This document shows positions 8,469 through 18,100 of a DNA stretch of 64,000 nt, one piece after another. The notes beneath the pieces were generated by a model. It did no database searches and was not told where the DNA came from. It worked only from the letters and a program-made list of their open reading frames with translations. Made by a program: the position numbers and the translations under genes. The stretch spans positions 1 through 64,000 of the forward strand of contig JAJKFJ010022509.1 of assembly GCA_027382625.1 (NCBI GenBank), read 5' to 3'. This stretch comes from Tetmemena sp. SeJ-2015 (Eukaryota; Ciliophora; Spirotrichea; Sporadotrichida; Oxytrichidae). Position 1 is the stretch's first letter. Every line of letters begins with the position of its first letter.

Positions 8469-9855
8469 TCACCAGCGGCGGCGGCTCAGGCGGCACTGCG
8501 GGAGGAGTACCTGGAAGCGTCATGCCCGATTTCCACACCGGCACCTCAGCGGCTGTGGCCGTGGGTCGGATCAGATCGCCCGCCTCATTGAAATAAGCAG
8601 CCGGTGTGAGCCAGAGCGCAGGCAGCGTCTTTTGGTCATCTGGTTTCTTCTCACTGTCATACACCATCTCGCCATCGGCCTCGATCTGCACGCTCTGCAA
8701 TTGCGCTCGATCTGGAATTTTGTTCATCGGCGCGCCGCTGCCAATGATGCCCACGCCCGGGGCGCTCAGGACTTCCTTCGTCAGAGGATTCATCGCCAGC
8801 TCAAATGCAGCGAGATCAAAGAGCTGCGGTTCATTGGCATCGCGCAGCGGGTCCATCTCCGAGGAGAGGAGGAATTTCCGCGCACCGGCCACGAGATAGA
8901 CCGGATTGCGCGTGCCCTGCTGCGGACCTTTGCCGCCCGTGAGTGTGATGCGCAGATTCTCCACCTTGGTGCCAGCCGGTGCAGCAGGATTCAAGGCCTC
9001 ATTGCTTTCCTCAAACCATGGCACCGCCCCCACGACACGTCCGCTCAGCGCACGGACCAGCGCATGAGTGGTCTTCAGCTCCGCTTTTTCCTGATCGGTC
9101 AGATTCGTCGCATTCGTCTTCGCCTCATAGTCCGGCAGCAGTTTCATGAGGCTGGCACGACTCGATGCCAGCTTTTCCTGAGCCCGTGCATCTACCACAC
9201 CGTTCGCGGCAAAGAGCTTGCCGTTCACCTCGATGCGATATCCCGCCAGCACCCAGTCACTGCGCCCCTGAGAGGCAAAACCGATGCGCTGCAAATCGCC
9301 GCACTTCACATCCGCCAGCAACTGCTGCGAGGTGCGCAGCGCATCAAGTCCGCCATCATCGCCCTTGGCGTTAAACTCAAATGTCGCCATCTGCCCCGGC
9401 TGAATGGCATCCGTCATGCCGTCCAGCGTGGACTTGTGCGGAAACGCCGCAAAGGACGGCTCCCGCTTCACACCGCCGAGCGGATACAAGCGCAGTGGAA
9501 AGCCGAGCCCCAGATGCACATCCACCGGTTCGCTCAAAGCCGTGCCATCAGTGCCAACGCCCAGCGTGATCTTGATCGACTCCACCGGCTCATCTGGCGG
9601 CAACGAGCCTTTTTCAAACGGCGTGCGTGGCAGCCCCTCATCCTTCACCGGCACATCCACCTCCTCGCCCGGAACTGCAGCGGCGGGCGGCGGCCCTGAC
9701 GATGCTGCCTTCGCCAGCAACGACGGATCCACCTTTGTCACATACAAGGCCCCGGCTCCGAGAACTCCACCCAGTAGAAGGCCCATGAACAGTTTGCCCC
9801 ATCCAGCAGGAGGCTTGGGAGAAGATGCAGGATCATCTGAGGGACCGTCGCTCAT
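8269..9855 (-). CDS. N-terminal part of a large membrane-anchored protein, frame lost at a C10 tract
   Basis: From the preferred ATG at 9855 (other in-frame starts: 9888 and 9951) the protein has a short acidic, Ser/Pro-rich cytoplasmic N-terminus, then one membrane segment (KLFMGLLLGGVLGAGALYV). A periplasmic region of about 400 residues follows, with beta-domain character and a Pro-rich linker (PPEPPPLVIVPPIPPLPPP). At the ten-C run (8437-8446) the frame moves into nonsense sequence and ends at 8269. The natural continuation lies in the next frame (7140-8468). The cause may be a sequencing error, a mutation, slippage or phase variation. It follows the DUF1501 gene by about 100 bp on the same strand. 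I see no known domain. Confidence 0.7.
   Translation of the reverse strand: MSDGPSDDPASSPKPPAGWGKLFMGLLLGGVLGAGALYVTKVDPSLLAKAASSGPPPAAAVPGEEVDVPVKDEGLPRTPFEKGSLPPDEPVESIKITLGVGTDGTALSEPVDVHLGLGFPLRLYPLGGVKREPSFAAFPHKSTLDGMTDAIQPGQMATFEFNAKGDDGGLDALRTSQQLLADVKCGDLQRIGFASQGRSDWVLAGYRIEVNGKLFAANGVVDARAQEKLASSRASLMKLLPDYEAKTNATNLTDQEKAELKTTHALVRALSGRVVGAVPWFEESNEALNPAAPAGTKVENLRITLTGGKGPQQGTRNPVYLVAGARKFLLSSEMDPLRDANEPQLFDLAAFELAMNPLTKEVLSAPGVGIIGSGAPMNKIPDRAQLQSVQIEADGEMVYDSEKKPDDQKTLPALWLTPAAYFNEAGDLIRPTATAAEVPVWKSGMTLPGTPPAVPPEPPPLVIVPPIPPLPPPAAATCAHDFAGWPATSGGWIVPAAQCTGAIALPPATACGPTDQRRAHRSGHTDRL
8437..8446. repeat. homopolymer G10 (C10 on the coding strand)
   Basis: Ten consecutive G on the plus strand lie inside the Pro-rich linker coding region and coincide with a change of reading frame. 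Nine or twelve bases would keep the two frames joined. It is a candidate slippage or phase-variation site. Confidence 0.9.
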
Positions 9856-9954
9856 GACATTTTCGGGGGTTGATTCAACCTGATCCATACAGACCAACCT
9901 GCACGGGATTGGTTCGATATTACCGCTCAGTCTGGCGGGGGCGCAATCCAAATC

Positions 9955-11349
9955 TTAGGCGAGAATCCCCATCGCAACCTCACCGCTGACATTTGTCAGT
10001 CGGAAATTTCGACCTCCATACGAGTATGTCAACTTGGTGTGATCAAGCCCGAGCAGATGCAGCATGGTCGCATGCCAGTCGTGGATGTGCATGGGGTTCA
10101 GCTCGGCTTTGTGGCCCACCTCATCCGTCGCGCCATAAGTTAGGCCGCCCTTCACACCGCCGCCGGCCATCCAGATCGAGTAGCCTTTGTGATTGTGATC
10201 GCGACCGTCGCCGCTCTGCGCATAGGGTGTGCGGCCAAACTCGCCAGCCCACACGACAAGGGTGTCCTTGAGCATGCCGCGCGACTTCAAATCCGTGAGC
10301 AGAGCCGCAATGGGTTGATCTGTAGAGGCGCAGTTTGTGGCCAGCAATTCGCGCAAACGGTTGTGATGATCCCAGTTTCCTGGAGATGCGATTTCGATGA
10401 ATCGCACCCCGGCCTCAGCCATGCGCCGCGCCAGCAGGCACTGCCGCGCAAACTGATCCTTCCCCTGCCCGATGCCGTAGAGTTTGAGAATGTGCTCCGG
10501 TTCGCTGCGCAGATCGAGCACCTCGGGAACTTCGCTCTGCATGCGAAATGCGAGTTCGAAGGATTCGATCGCCCCCTCGATCTCCGGATGAATCCCATCA
10601 CGCTCCAGCTTGCGCTCGTTCAAGCCGCGAATGAGATCAATCTGCGCCCGCTGGAGATCACGCGGCACATTGGCGTTCGCGATATTTTTCATTGGCGGTC
10701 CCGGAGCCGCATCCTTGTTTAGCAATGCTGCATAGAGTTCCGGCAGCTGTGATCCGCCGATCCGAGTGCCCTGGCAGATAGCCGGTAAAAACGCGCTGCC
10801 GTAGTTCTGCGCGCCGCCATTGTCCGCCGGAGGATTCAGAGTGATGAAGCCCGGCAGATTTTCATTCTCGGTGCCAAGGCCGTATAGCGTCCATGCGCCA
10901 ATCGAAGGCCTCACAAACTGAAAGCTGCCCGTGTGCATCTGCCCAAAAGCCTGAGCATGATTTGGCAGATCTGTGTGCATGGAATTGATGATGCACAGAT
11001 CATCCGCGTGCTGCGCCAGCTTGGGATACAGCGTCGTCATCCACTGCCCAGACTTCCCAAACTGCTTCAGCGGATGCACCGGGCCAAACAACTTGGCTCC
11101 CGAAGAGTCGCGGCCCAGACTCGCCGTCTTGCCATCGCGTTTGATCAGCTCAGGCTTGTGATCAAACAGATCCACATGCGAGGGGCCGCCGCGCATCGTG
11201 AGGAAAATCACCCGCTTCGCTCGCGCTGCGAAATGCGGCTGTTGCGCGGCCAGACCGCTCCTGGCATGTGCCAATGCTGAAAAGGCCAGCCAGCCGATTC
11301 CGGACGACAGCGTCGTCAGCATCTCACGTCGTGTGTGGATCGTGTTCAT
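9955..11349 (-). CDS. DUF1501 family Tat-exported protein
   Basis: This 464-aa protein has a twin-arginine signal (TRREMLTTLSSGIGWLAF; RR at 7-8) and the DUF1501 landmarks GGPSHVDLFDHKPEL, WAGEFGRTPYAQ and GRDHNHKGYSIWMAGGG. The fold is related to alkaline-phosphatase/sulfatase superfamily enzymes. In Planctomycetota and Verrucomicrobiota these genes nearly always sit next to a DUF1549/DUF1553 cytochrome, as here: the partner ends 5 bp upstream. The pair is thought to act in the periplasm, possibly on polysaccharides or sulfated substrates, but the reaction is not established. An intact reading frame and the usual length support a functional gene. Confidence 0.92.
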   Translation of the reverse strand: MNTIHTRREMLTTLSSGIGWLAFSALAHARSGLAAQQPHFAARAKRVIFLTMRGGPSHVDLFDHKPELIKRDGKTASLGRDSSGAKLFGPVHPLKQFGKSGQWMTTLYPKLAQHADDLCIINSMHTDLPNHAQAFGQMHTGSFQFVRPSIGAWTLYGLGTENENLPGFITLNPPADNGGAQNYGSAFLPAICQGTRIGGSQLPELYAALLNKDAAPGPPMKNIANANVPRDLQRAQIDLIRGLNERKLERDGIHPEIEGAIESFELAFRMQSEVPEVLDLRSEPEHILKLYGIGQGKDQFARQCLLARRMAEAGVRFIEIASPGNWDHHNRLRELLATNCASTDQPIAALLTDLKSRGMLKDTLVVWAGEFGRTPYAQSGDGRDHNHKGYSIWMAGGGVKGGLTYGATDEVGHKAELNPMHIHDWHATMLHLLGLDHTKLTYSYGGRNFRLTNVSGEVAMGILA

Positions 11350-11354
11350 GGTGT

Positions 11355-13730
11355 TTAATCAACGAATCGAAACTCCGCGCTCGCGAGCAGCGACTGGCAG
11401 AATGCCGGCAGCAGTTTCAAGTCGTCCACGGATCGGGTGCGGAGGAATTTTTCAGCCAGCACGATTTCTCTGGTGTCTGGCATGCGATTGAAGCAAAGCT
11501 GAAACACAGCCTGAACGCGGTCAGGCGATGATTGAATCCGTTTTGCCAGCGCCGCCGCCTGCTCCTGTACAAAGGGACCATTGAGGAGATACAACGCCTG
11601 CAGCGGAACGTTGGTCACATCGCGATCACCCGTGACGAGATTGGGATTTGCTACGTCAAACTGCTCCAGCACGTCCGGCATGTGATCCCTCAACACTGGA
11701 AGATAGATCGAACGACGTTTCGAGCCATCGAGATCAGACGGCAGCTTCGTGTTGAAGCCGATAAGCGACACCGACTGCCCATCCAGCTCTGCCGCGAGTG
11801 ATCCAGGCCTGCGCGACGTATCGAGCACGCCTGCGACCGCGAGCATCGAATCGCGAATTACCTCGGCATCGAGACGACGTTTGTTCGCACGCCAGAGCTG
11901 ACGGTTGTCGGGATCTTTGTTGAAGGCCTCGATGCGATGTGTGGACGACTGCCGGTAGGTTTCTGACATCACGATTTCCTTGATCAGTTTTTTCATCGAC
12001 CAGCCGCCGTCCATGAAGCGAAGCGCAAGATGATCGAGCAGTTCGGGGTGGCTCGGCCGCTCGCCACTGAAGCCAAAGTTATCGACCGTGCGGATGATTC
12101 CCGCGCCAAAAAGGTGACGCCAAACACGGTTTGCCATCACGCGGGCGGTGAGCGGATTTTCACGGCTGACTAGCCACTGCGCCAGCTCTACCCGTCCGCT
12201 CTGCGCCTTCGGCAGCGCAGCCTTGCTCCCCATGACCTGCGGAAAGCCACGCGGCACCGGCTTCACCGGATGCGCGATCTCTCCACGATCATAAAGCTGC
12301 GAATCCTGAATGCGTTTCGCATCTTGCACGCCCATGCACAAGGGCAGCGCATGGCCTTGGTCATCCACGGTTTCCAATTGCCCCTCAATGCCGCCGCGAG
12401 TCCAAAGGATGCGGATGGAATTGGTGAGGATCTTGTGATATTCGCCGCTGATGTCGCGGCCTTCGAGCTTCGCTTTGACGACGTACGCGTTCTGCGCGAT
12501 CTCATCGGCATTCAGCTTGGCCAGGTCATTCTTGAGCTGCTTCACGCGCTCCGCCGTCACCGCCCGGTTCGGAATCACCTGCCCTGGCAGTTTCGGCAGG
12601 CGGATGAGATGGCCGTGGTTGTTGTTCTCGGAGTCGATCCAGTTGCCGTAGAACGTCTGCGTGCTTTTGAAAATGCCCGCCAGCGCGTAGTAGTCCTCCA
12701 TGCTGAAGGGCTCGGTCTTGTGATCATGGCAGCGGGCGCAGGCGACTGAACTGGCGAGCACCGCACGTGTCACGGTATCGAGCTGTTCATCAGCCACATC
12801 GGCGGCGAACTGCGCCGGGTTCATCTCATTGAGCCCCTTCGGACCGAGAGCGAGAAATCCCGTGGCTATGAGCAACCGGGCACGCTCTGCATCTCCCTGC
12901 GCAGGAAGCAGGTCTCCAGCGATCTGCTCGGTGATGAAGCTGTCGAAGGGCACGTCCGCATTCACCGCGTCGATCACGTAATCACGGTAACGCCATGCGT
13001 GCGGAAAGGTCAGGTTGGATTCACGACCGTTTGATTCTGCATAGCGCGCCACATCCAGCCAGTGGCGGCCCCAGCGCTCGCCGAAGCGCGGGCTGCGCAG
13101 CAGTTCATCCACCGTAGTCTCCAGCTTCTCCATGGAAAACGCCGCCGCCTGCTCAGGTGTCGGCGGCAGGCCGATGAGATCGAAATACAATCTGCGCAGC
13201 ACCACCACGGGCTCAGCCGCAGGCGCGGGTTCAAGCCCTTGGTCCTTCAACTTCGCTCGAATGAATCCATCAATCGTGCCCGCGACCTGCTTGGGCTTTT
13301 GATAGCTCCAGAACTTCCGCCCCGACTCCACATCCACCGGCGGACGTTCCGCCGCCTTCACCGCAGATTCACGTGGATCAGCCGCGCCCGTTTTGATCCA
13401 GGTTTCAAAGTCCGCAATGACCGCCTCCGACAGCTTGGCCTTCTTCGGCGGCATTTCGAGATCGGGATCGCTGTGCTTGATCGCTGCGAGCAGCAGGCTT
13501 TTAGCAGCATCCCCTGGCACGACGGCAGGTCCGGTATCGCCGCCGCTGCGAATGCCCTGCTTCGTGTCCAGCGTCAGCCCACCCTTTGATTTGCCCGACT
13601 CCACCGAGTGGCATTCGTAGCACTGCTTCACCAGCACGGGGCGGATCCTGGACTCAAAAAATGTCACATCCTGCCCCCGCACGGCGCATGTGCAGAGGCA
13701 AACGAGGAGGAATGGCAAAGCAGGCTTCAT
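11355..13730 (-). CDS. planctomycete-type cytochrome c with DUF1549 and DUF1553 domains
   Basis: This 791-aa exported protein has a signal peptide (residues 1-19) and a PSCyt1 domain with one heme c site (CYECH, residues 37-41). A DUF1549 (PSCyt2) domain at about 165-380 and a DUF1553 domain at about 500-750 (motifs MANRVWRHLFG and SGERPSHPELLDHLA) follow. The architecture is typical of Planctomycetota and Verrucomicrobiota and pairs with the DUF1501 protein 5 bp downstream, so the two are almost certainly co-translated and work together. Electron transfer linked to periplasmic polymer breakdown has been suggested for the family, but it is unproven. Confidence 0.93.
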   Translation of the reverse strand: MKPALPFLLVCLCTCAVRGQDVTFFESRIRPVLVKQCYECHSVESGKSKGGLTLDTKQGIRSGGDTGPAVVPGDAAKSLLLAAIKHSDPDLEMPPKKAKLSEAVIADFETWIKTGAADPRESAVKAAERPPVDVESGRKFWSYQKPKQVAGTIDGFIRAKLKDQGLEPAPAAEPVVVLRRLYFDLIGLPPTPEQAAAFSMEKLETTVDELLRSPRFGERWGRHWLDVARYAESNGRESNLTFPHAWRYRDYVIDAVNADVPFDSFITEQIAGDLLPAQGDAERARLLIATGFLALGPKGLNEMNPAQFAADVADEQLDTVTRAVLASSVACARCHDHKTEPFSMEDYYALAGIFKSTQTFYGNWIDSENNNHGHLIRLPKLPGQVIPNRAVTAERVKQLKNDLAKLNADEIAQNAYVVKAKLEGRDISGEYHKILTNSIRILWTRGGIEGQLETVDDQGHALPLCMGVQDAKRIQDSQLYDRGEIAHPVKPVPRGFPQVMGSKAALPKAQSGRVELAQWLVSRENPLTARVMANRVWRHLFGAGIIRTVDNFGFSGERPSHPELLDHLALRFMDGGWSMKKLIKEIVMSETYRQSSTHRIEAFNKDPDNRQLWRANKRRLDAEVIRDSMLAVAGVLDTSRRPGSLAAELDGQSVSLIGFNTKLPSDLDGSKRRSIYLPVLRDHMPDVLEQFDVANPNLVTGDRDVTNVPLQALYLLNGPFVQEQAAALAKRIQSSPDRVQAVFQLCFNRMPDTREIVLAEKFLRTRSVDDLKLLPAFCQSLLASAEFRFVD

Positions 13731-13789
13731 GGTTGGGATCAGCCGTGATTGAATTAATCAACGACTGTACTCGAAAAGCCCCGGCCTTG

Positions 13790-15043
13790 TCACGCCGGGA
13801 GATTGCCTTTCATCACTTCCATGCTGGCGGCAAACTTGGCCATGACGAAGTCACGCGCCTTTGCGGCCTTCGCTTTTGATCCGGCGGGGTCTTTCGCCAT
13901 TGCGAGCACTGTGGCGGCCACGCGCTGGAGTTCGTCTTCCTTGTCGAGGTCGAAGAGCCAGTCGTTCAGGCCGATGTCACGCCACATGTAGCCTTTGCTC
14001 GTTTGCTCCGCCCAGCGGCAGACGATGGCGGGAATACCATTGCCGATGCACATGATCGGGCTGTGCATCTCGTGGCCAAAGAGTCCCGCACTGCGGCGGC
14101 AGGTGCTGAGCGCCTCATCGGTGAGCCAGTAGTTTTCACGCCAGACCACGCGTGACTTCACGTCCTCGGGCAGCTTTTCATAGAGCATCTCCTTGCCGAT
14201 CTTCATCTGCGTCTTGTCCTCCGGGCAGAGGAGGATTTTGAGGTCGGTGTTCTTGATCACGCTCACGATCGCATCCAGCAGCGGTTTGCCATCGTGTTCC
14301 ATCATGGCCTTGTTGCGCGCGTCTTTTTTCTCATCCACCGCCGCCTTCTTTTCCGGCAGCGTCCAGTAGGGGGTGTTGCGCAGGCGTGGGATGCAGCAGA
14401 GGAATTTACCTTCTTCGAGATGGTTGGCTTTCAAGAAGGCCTCGGCCTTCGCGTCGTCCTTCAGGTCCACCGCAAAGGCACCGTCGGGGCCGAACTCCAT
14501 ACGCGGGCAGATACAGCCCATCTTCTTCGCCAATTCCAGCGACACGGAGTCGCGGAAATAGACAAACTTCGCACCGCTGAGCACATCGATGGTTTGAACC
14601 GGCTTGACGGACTTGTCCTTGATGACCTTCGGATTCTGCTGGCCTGAAAACGTAATGCCGTACACGCCATAGGGCTTGCCCGTGGCCTGGCTCCATTTCA
14701 CCACATCAGCCTGCGCCACCAGCGAGGGACCGGAGCCGTGGAGCAGGAAGTCGCATTCCTCGAAGGACTTCTTCACGTCCTCTCCACGAATGACCTTCAC
14801 CTTGGGGAAACGCGCCGCAAGCATCTCCCCTACACCATTTTCCAGATTGCTCGGCCACAGCCGCACCTCCACGTCTGGTAGATGTTTTTCCAGCAACGCC
14901 AGCACGCCCGGTGTGTGGGCGATGTCACCGATGTTCACCGTCTGCCACGAAGAGCGCAGAATGAGGCGTTTGGGTTTCTCAGCAGCAATCGCGGAGATGA
15001 AAGGCAGTGCGGCGGCGGAGCGAATGAAATGGCGGCGGTTCAT
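13790..15043 (-). CDS. exported polysaccharide pyruvyl transferase-like protein
   Basis: This 417-aa protein has an N-terminal twin-arginine-like signal ([20 protein letters not shown]) and the pyruvyl-transferase-type GT-B-like fold. Supporting motifs are [21 protein letters not shown] near the N-terminus, [12 protein letters not shown], and a C-terminal region with [21 protein letters not shown]. Family members add pyruvate ketals to surface polysaccharides, usually in the cytoplasm, so the export signal is unusual. I chose ATG 15043 because the RR signal begins there; the longer in-frame start at 15103 would bury it. It is the first gene of the minus-strand run down to 4426 and diverges from the giant macroglobulin gene. 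A periplasmic role on cell-surface glycans is an inference. Confidence 0.8.
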   Translation of the reverse strand: MNRRHFIRSAAALPFISAIAAEKPKRLILRSSWQTVNIGDIAHTPGVLALLEKHLPDVEVRLWPSNLENGVGEMLAARFPKVKVIRGEDVKKSFEECDFLLHGSGPSLVAQADVVKWSQATGKPYGVYGITFSGQQNPKVIKDKSVKPVQTIDVLSGAKFVYFRDSVSLELAKKMGCICPRMEFGPDGAFAVDLKDDAKAEAFLKANHLEEGKFLCCIPRLRNTPYWTLPEKKAAVDEKKDARNKAMMEHDGKPLLDAIVSVIKNTDLKILLCPEDKTQMKIGKEMLYEKLPEDVKSRVVWRENYWLTDEALSTCRRSAGLFGHEMHSPIMCIGNGIPAIVCRWAEQTSKGYMWRDIGLNDWLFDLDKEDELQRVAATVLAMAKDPAGSKAKAAKARDFVMAKFAASMEVMKGNLPA

Positions 15044-15155
15044 GGGTGAAGGGCAGACGATGCGGTTTGTCTGTAAACGGAACGTAAATTGACTGCCACT
15101 CATTCATGCATCTTGCCATCGGCATTTCTCAATGCGCATAATAAGGAAATATCAT

Positions 15156-15169
15156 TGGAGGCCGCCATG
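15156..15169 (+). promoter_or_regulatory. Shine-Dalgarno deciding the start of the giant macroglobulin gene
   Basis: GGAG at 15157-15160 lies six bases before ATG 15167, which begins a clear signal peptide. This favours 15167 over the longer in-frame start at 15089. Confidence 0.75.
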
Positions 15170-18100
15170 TACCACCGAATCATCCTGTTCCTCGTTCTTG
15201 TCCAAACTTTGACGGCCACCCCGGTCGATGACGCGGAAGTGCTGCTGCAACGCCAGCGCTACGAAGAGGCAGCCACCACACTGACTGATGCCGTCATCAC
15301 AGCTTCCGTGGACGCGGGCTATGCCCATTACCTGCGGGGTGTTGCCCGTGCGGAATCCAAACAACCTGCCGCAGCCATCACCGACTGCGACGCCATTCCC
15401 GCAGGCCATGCCTGGCAGCGCAAGGCGCTGTTCTTGAAAGCGCAGTGCCTCGCTGAACTCAAGCGCCATCAGGAGGCCGAAGCCATTTACAGTTCGGAAG
15501 CCACCCGCTTGTTTGCCACGGTGCGCAAAGAAAAGCTGGCGGAGGCGCTCATTGCCTTGGCTCAGGAGATCACCAAACCGGCCGTGCCAGGCCAAAGCGT
15601 AGGCAGCGACGCACAGAACAAGGCGCTGGCGCTTTACAGAAAAGCACAGGAGCTGGAGACCGGCCCCAAGATGCGCGAACAACTCCTCTTTCAGACCGTG
15701 GTCAGCGTGCGCGACTTGAACCAGCGCGATGAACTGTCTCAGGCCTGCGATGCCTACCTGCGTGAGTTTGATCCCGACTGGCGCGGCCTTATTGGCAGCC
15801 CACCGCCAACATCCGCAACGAAGGAAACCGGCGCCCACCGCTGGGAGGTGCGCCATATGCTCATCGAAGGCATGCTGCAGGCAGGGGGGAGCGCCGCCGC
15901 ACGCCGCTATGCGGAGGATGTTCTGACTCAGTGGAAGTCCAAGGCTCCAGCCGCAGGAACGAAACCGGATCAAGGCGACATCGAGTGGCAGATTTGTCGC
16001 AGCCATGGAGCGATGATGGTTCAGCCTGTTCATTCAGCACAACTGCCGCACAGCAGCAATGACATGCAGCAAGGCACCCAGATCGTGCAGCAGAATGAGC
16101 CAGTCACCACCATCCCATCTGCAGATCCTGCGAAGCACATCACCAGCCTGAGGCAGTTTTTGCAGGCCCATCCATCCCACCCTCGATCGGCGGAAGCTGC
16201 ATTCACATTGATCCAGGTGCTGGCTTCACAAAACAAAAGCGAGGAGGCCCTGGAAGCCTGCAAAGCTTTGTATGACCGCGCGGACTGGCCGGCCCCTGCG
16301 GCGAATGAAAAGGACAAACGCACACCGGCTGAGCGCCTCGAATACTGGCGACAGATGGCATTCTTCCAGATCGGCGCACTTCGCTTTGCCGCTCGGCAGT
16401 ATCCGCAGGCCATCGAGCAGTGGCGCGCCTACATCGCCAAACATCCCGACGGCAGCCTGTGGCAGCAGGCACAGGCACGCATCATGGAGGCTGAGTTTCA
16501 GCTCTGCCTCGATGCCGTGACCACCAACAGCCGCGAGGAGGCTGCCAAGCGCTTTGATGCCTTCATTGCTGCACACCCGCTGGACCCACGCTGCGCACAG
16601 CTCCTGTTTTTAAATGGTCAGTGGCATTTCACCACAGCACAAGAACTCGCCAAAAAAGAGGCTGGCAAACCGCGCTCGCCTGAGCTGACCAAGCTGTTTG
16701 AAAACGCCATCACCGAGTGGGCGCGCCTGATCATCAAGCATCCGCAAAGCGAGGAGGCCTCTCTGGCGCTCTACCGCACCGGCATCATCCAGGCCGAGCA
16801 CCTTGACCGGCATGAAGAAGCGCTGAACACATTCCAAAGGCTTACCTGGGGCGGGTGGAAGCAGCTCGCGGCCGAACGCGCCGCGATGATGCCGCAGCAC
16901 TTGCTGGCGCTGCGCACACCGCGCACTTTCCGCAGCAAAGAAACCGCCCAGGTGCATGTGAACGTGCGCAACATCGAGAAGCTCAAGGTCTCGCGCTACA
17001 TTCTTAATCTCGAAGATTTCTTCCGCAGCCGTCATCGCCTTGATGGTGAATCAGGCATCGGCTCCCTCGACATCGATTTGATACAACCCGACAAAACATG
17101 GGAAGTGAACATCGAAGGTTACACCCGCCTCAAGCCCATCGAGCAAGCCATCGACGTGCCGTTTGAAGACACGAAGCCCGGCGTGTGCCTCATCCGTGTC
17201 GAGGGCGAGGACTGGCAGGCCAGCACCATTGTGATCCGCAGCGACATCGATCTCATCGTGCAGTCCGCGTGGACCGAAGCGCTTGTATTTGTACAGGACC
17301 GCATCAAAGGCACGGTGGTGGCGGATGCGGAGGTGCTGCTCAGCAATGGCAAGGAGATCCTCGGCCAGGGCCGCACGGGCAAAGACGGCGTGTTCCGCCT
17401 GCGCGGCGAAATGATCCGCGCTGCGGCAGATCTCTGCGCTTACGTGCGCACGGACGCAGGCGTGGCTATCCAGCGTCTCAATCTGCGCGGCATGACGCAG
17501 GAGATCACCGGTGGAGATACTGACCGCACTTCAGTGGAGCTTTCACGACGCGGCTTCATGTACACCGACAAATCCGCCTACCGTGCTGGCGACGTCGTCC
17601 ACTTCCGCGGCATCATTCGTGATGTCCAGGACGGCGCCTACAGCGTTCCCGTCGGTCGCGAGTACGAGATCAGCATAACCGACGAACGGAAGCGCGTCCT
17701 GCGCCGCATGAAGTCAATGCTCAGCGACTTCGGCACCTTCACCCACAGTGTTCCCCTGCCCGCATCCATCCCCATGGGCAGCTACCACATCACTGCAAAA
17801 GCCGTGGAGGGAGATGAAACACACGAAACGTGGTTCAACGTGCGTGAGTTTGAAATCGCCGAGATCACCGCCGAGATCGAGACGAAGCCCGATGCGGTTT
17901 TTCGTGGTGACCGCATCGAAGGAACCCTGCGCTTGAACTACTCATGGGGAGCTCCGCTGGTGGACGAACCCGTGCGCCTGCGCATGCCCGATGGACGCCT
18001 GCTGGAGGGTAAAACCGATGCCGCAGGAGCCTTCACCTTCACGCAGGAGACCACCGCCTTTCAGCCCGGTGAGTTCCTCCGCTTCGACGCCGATCTGCCC

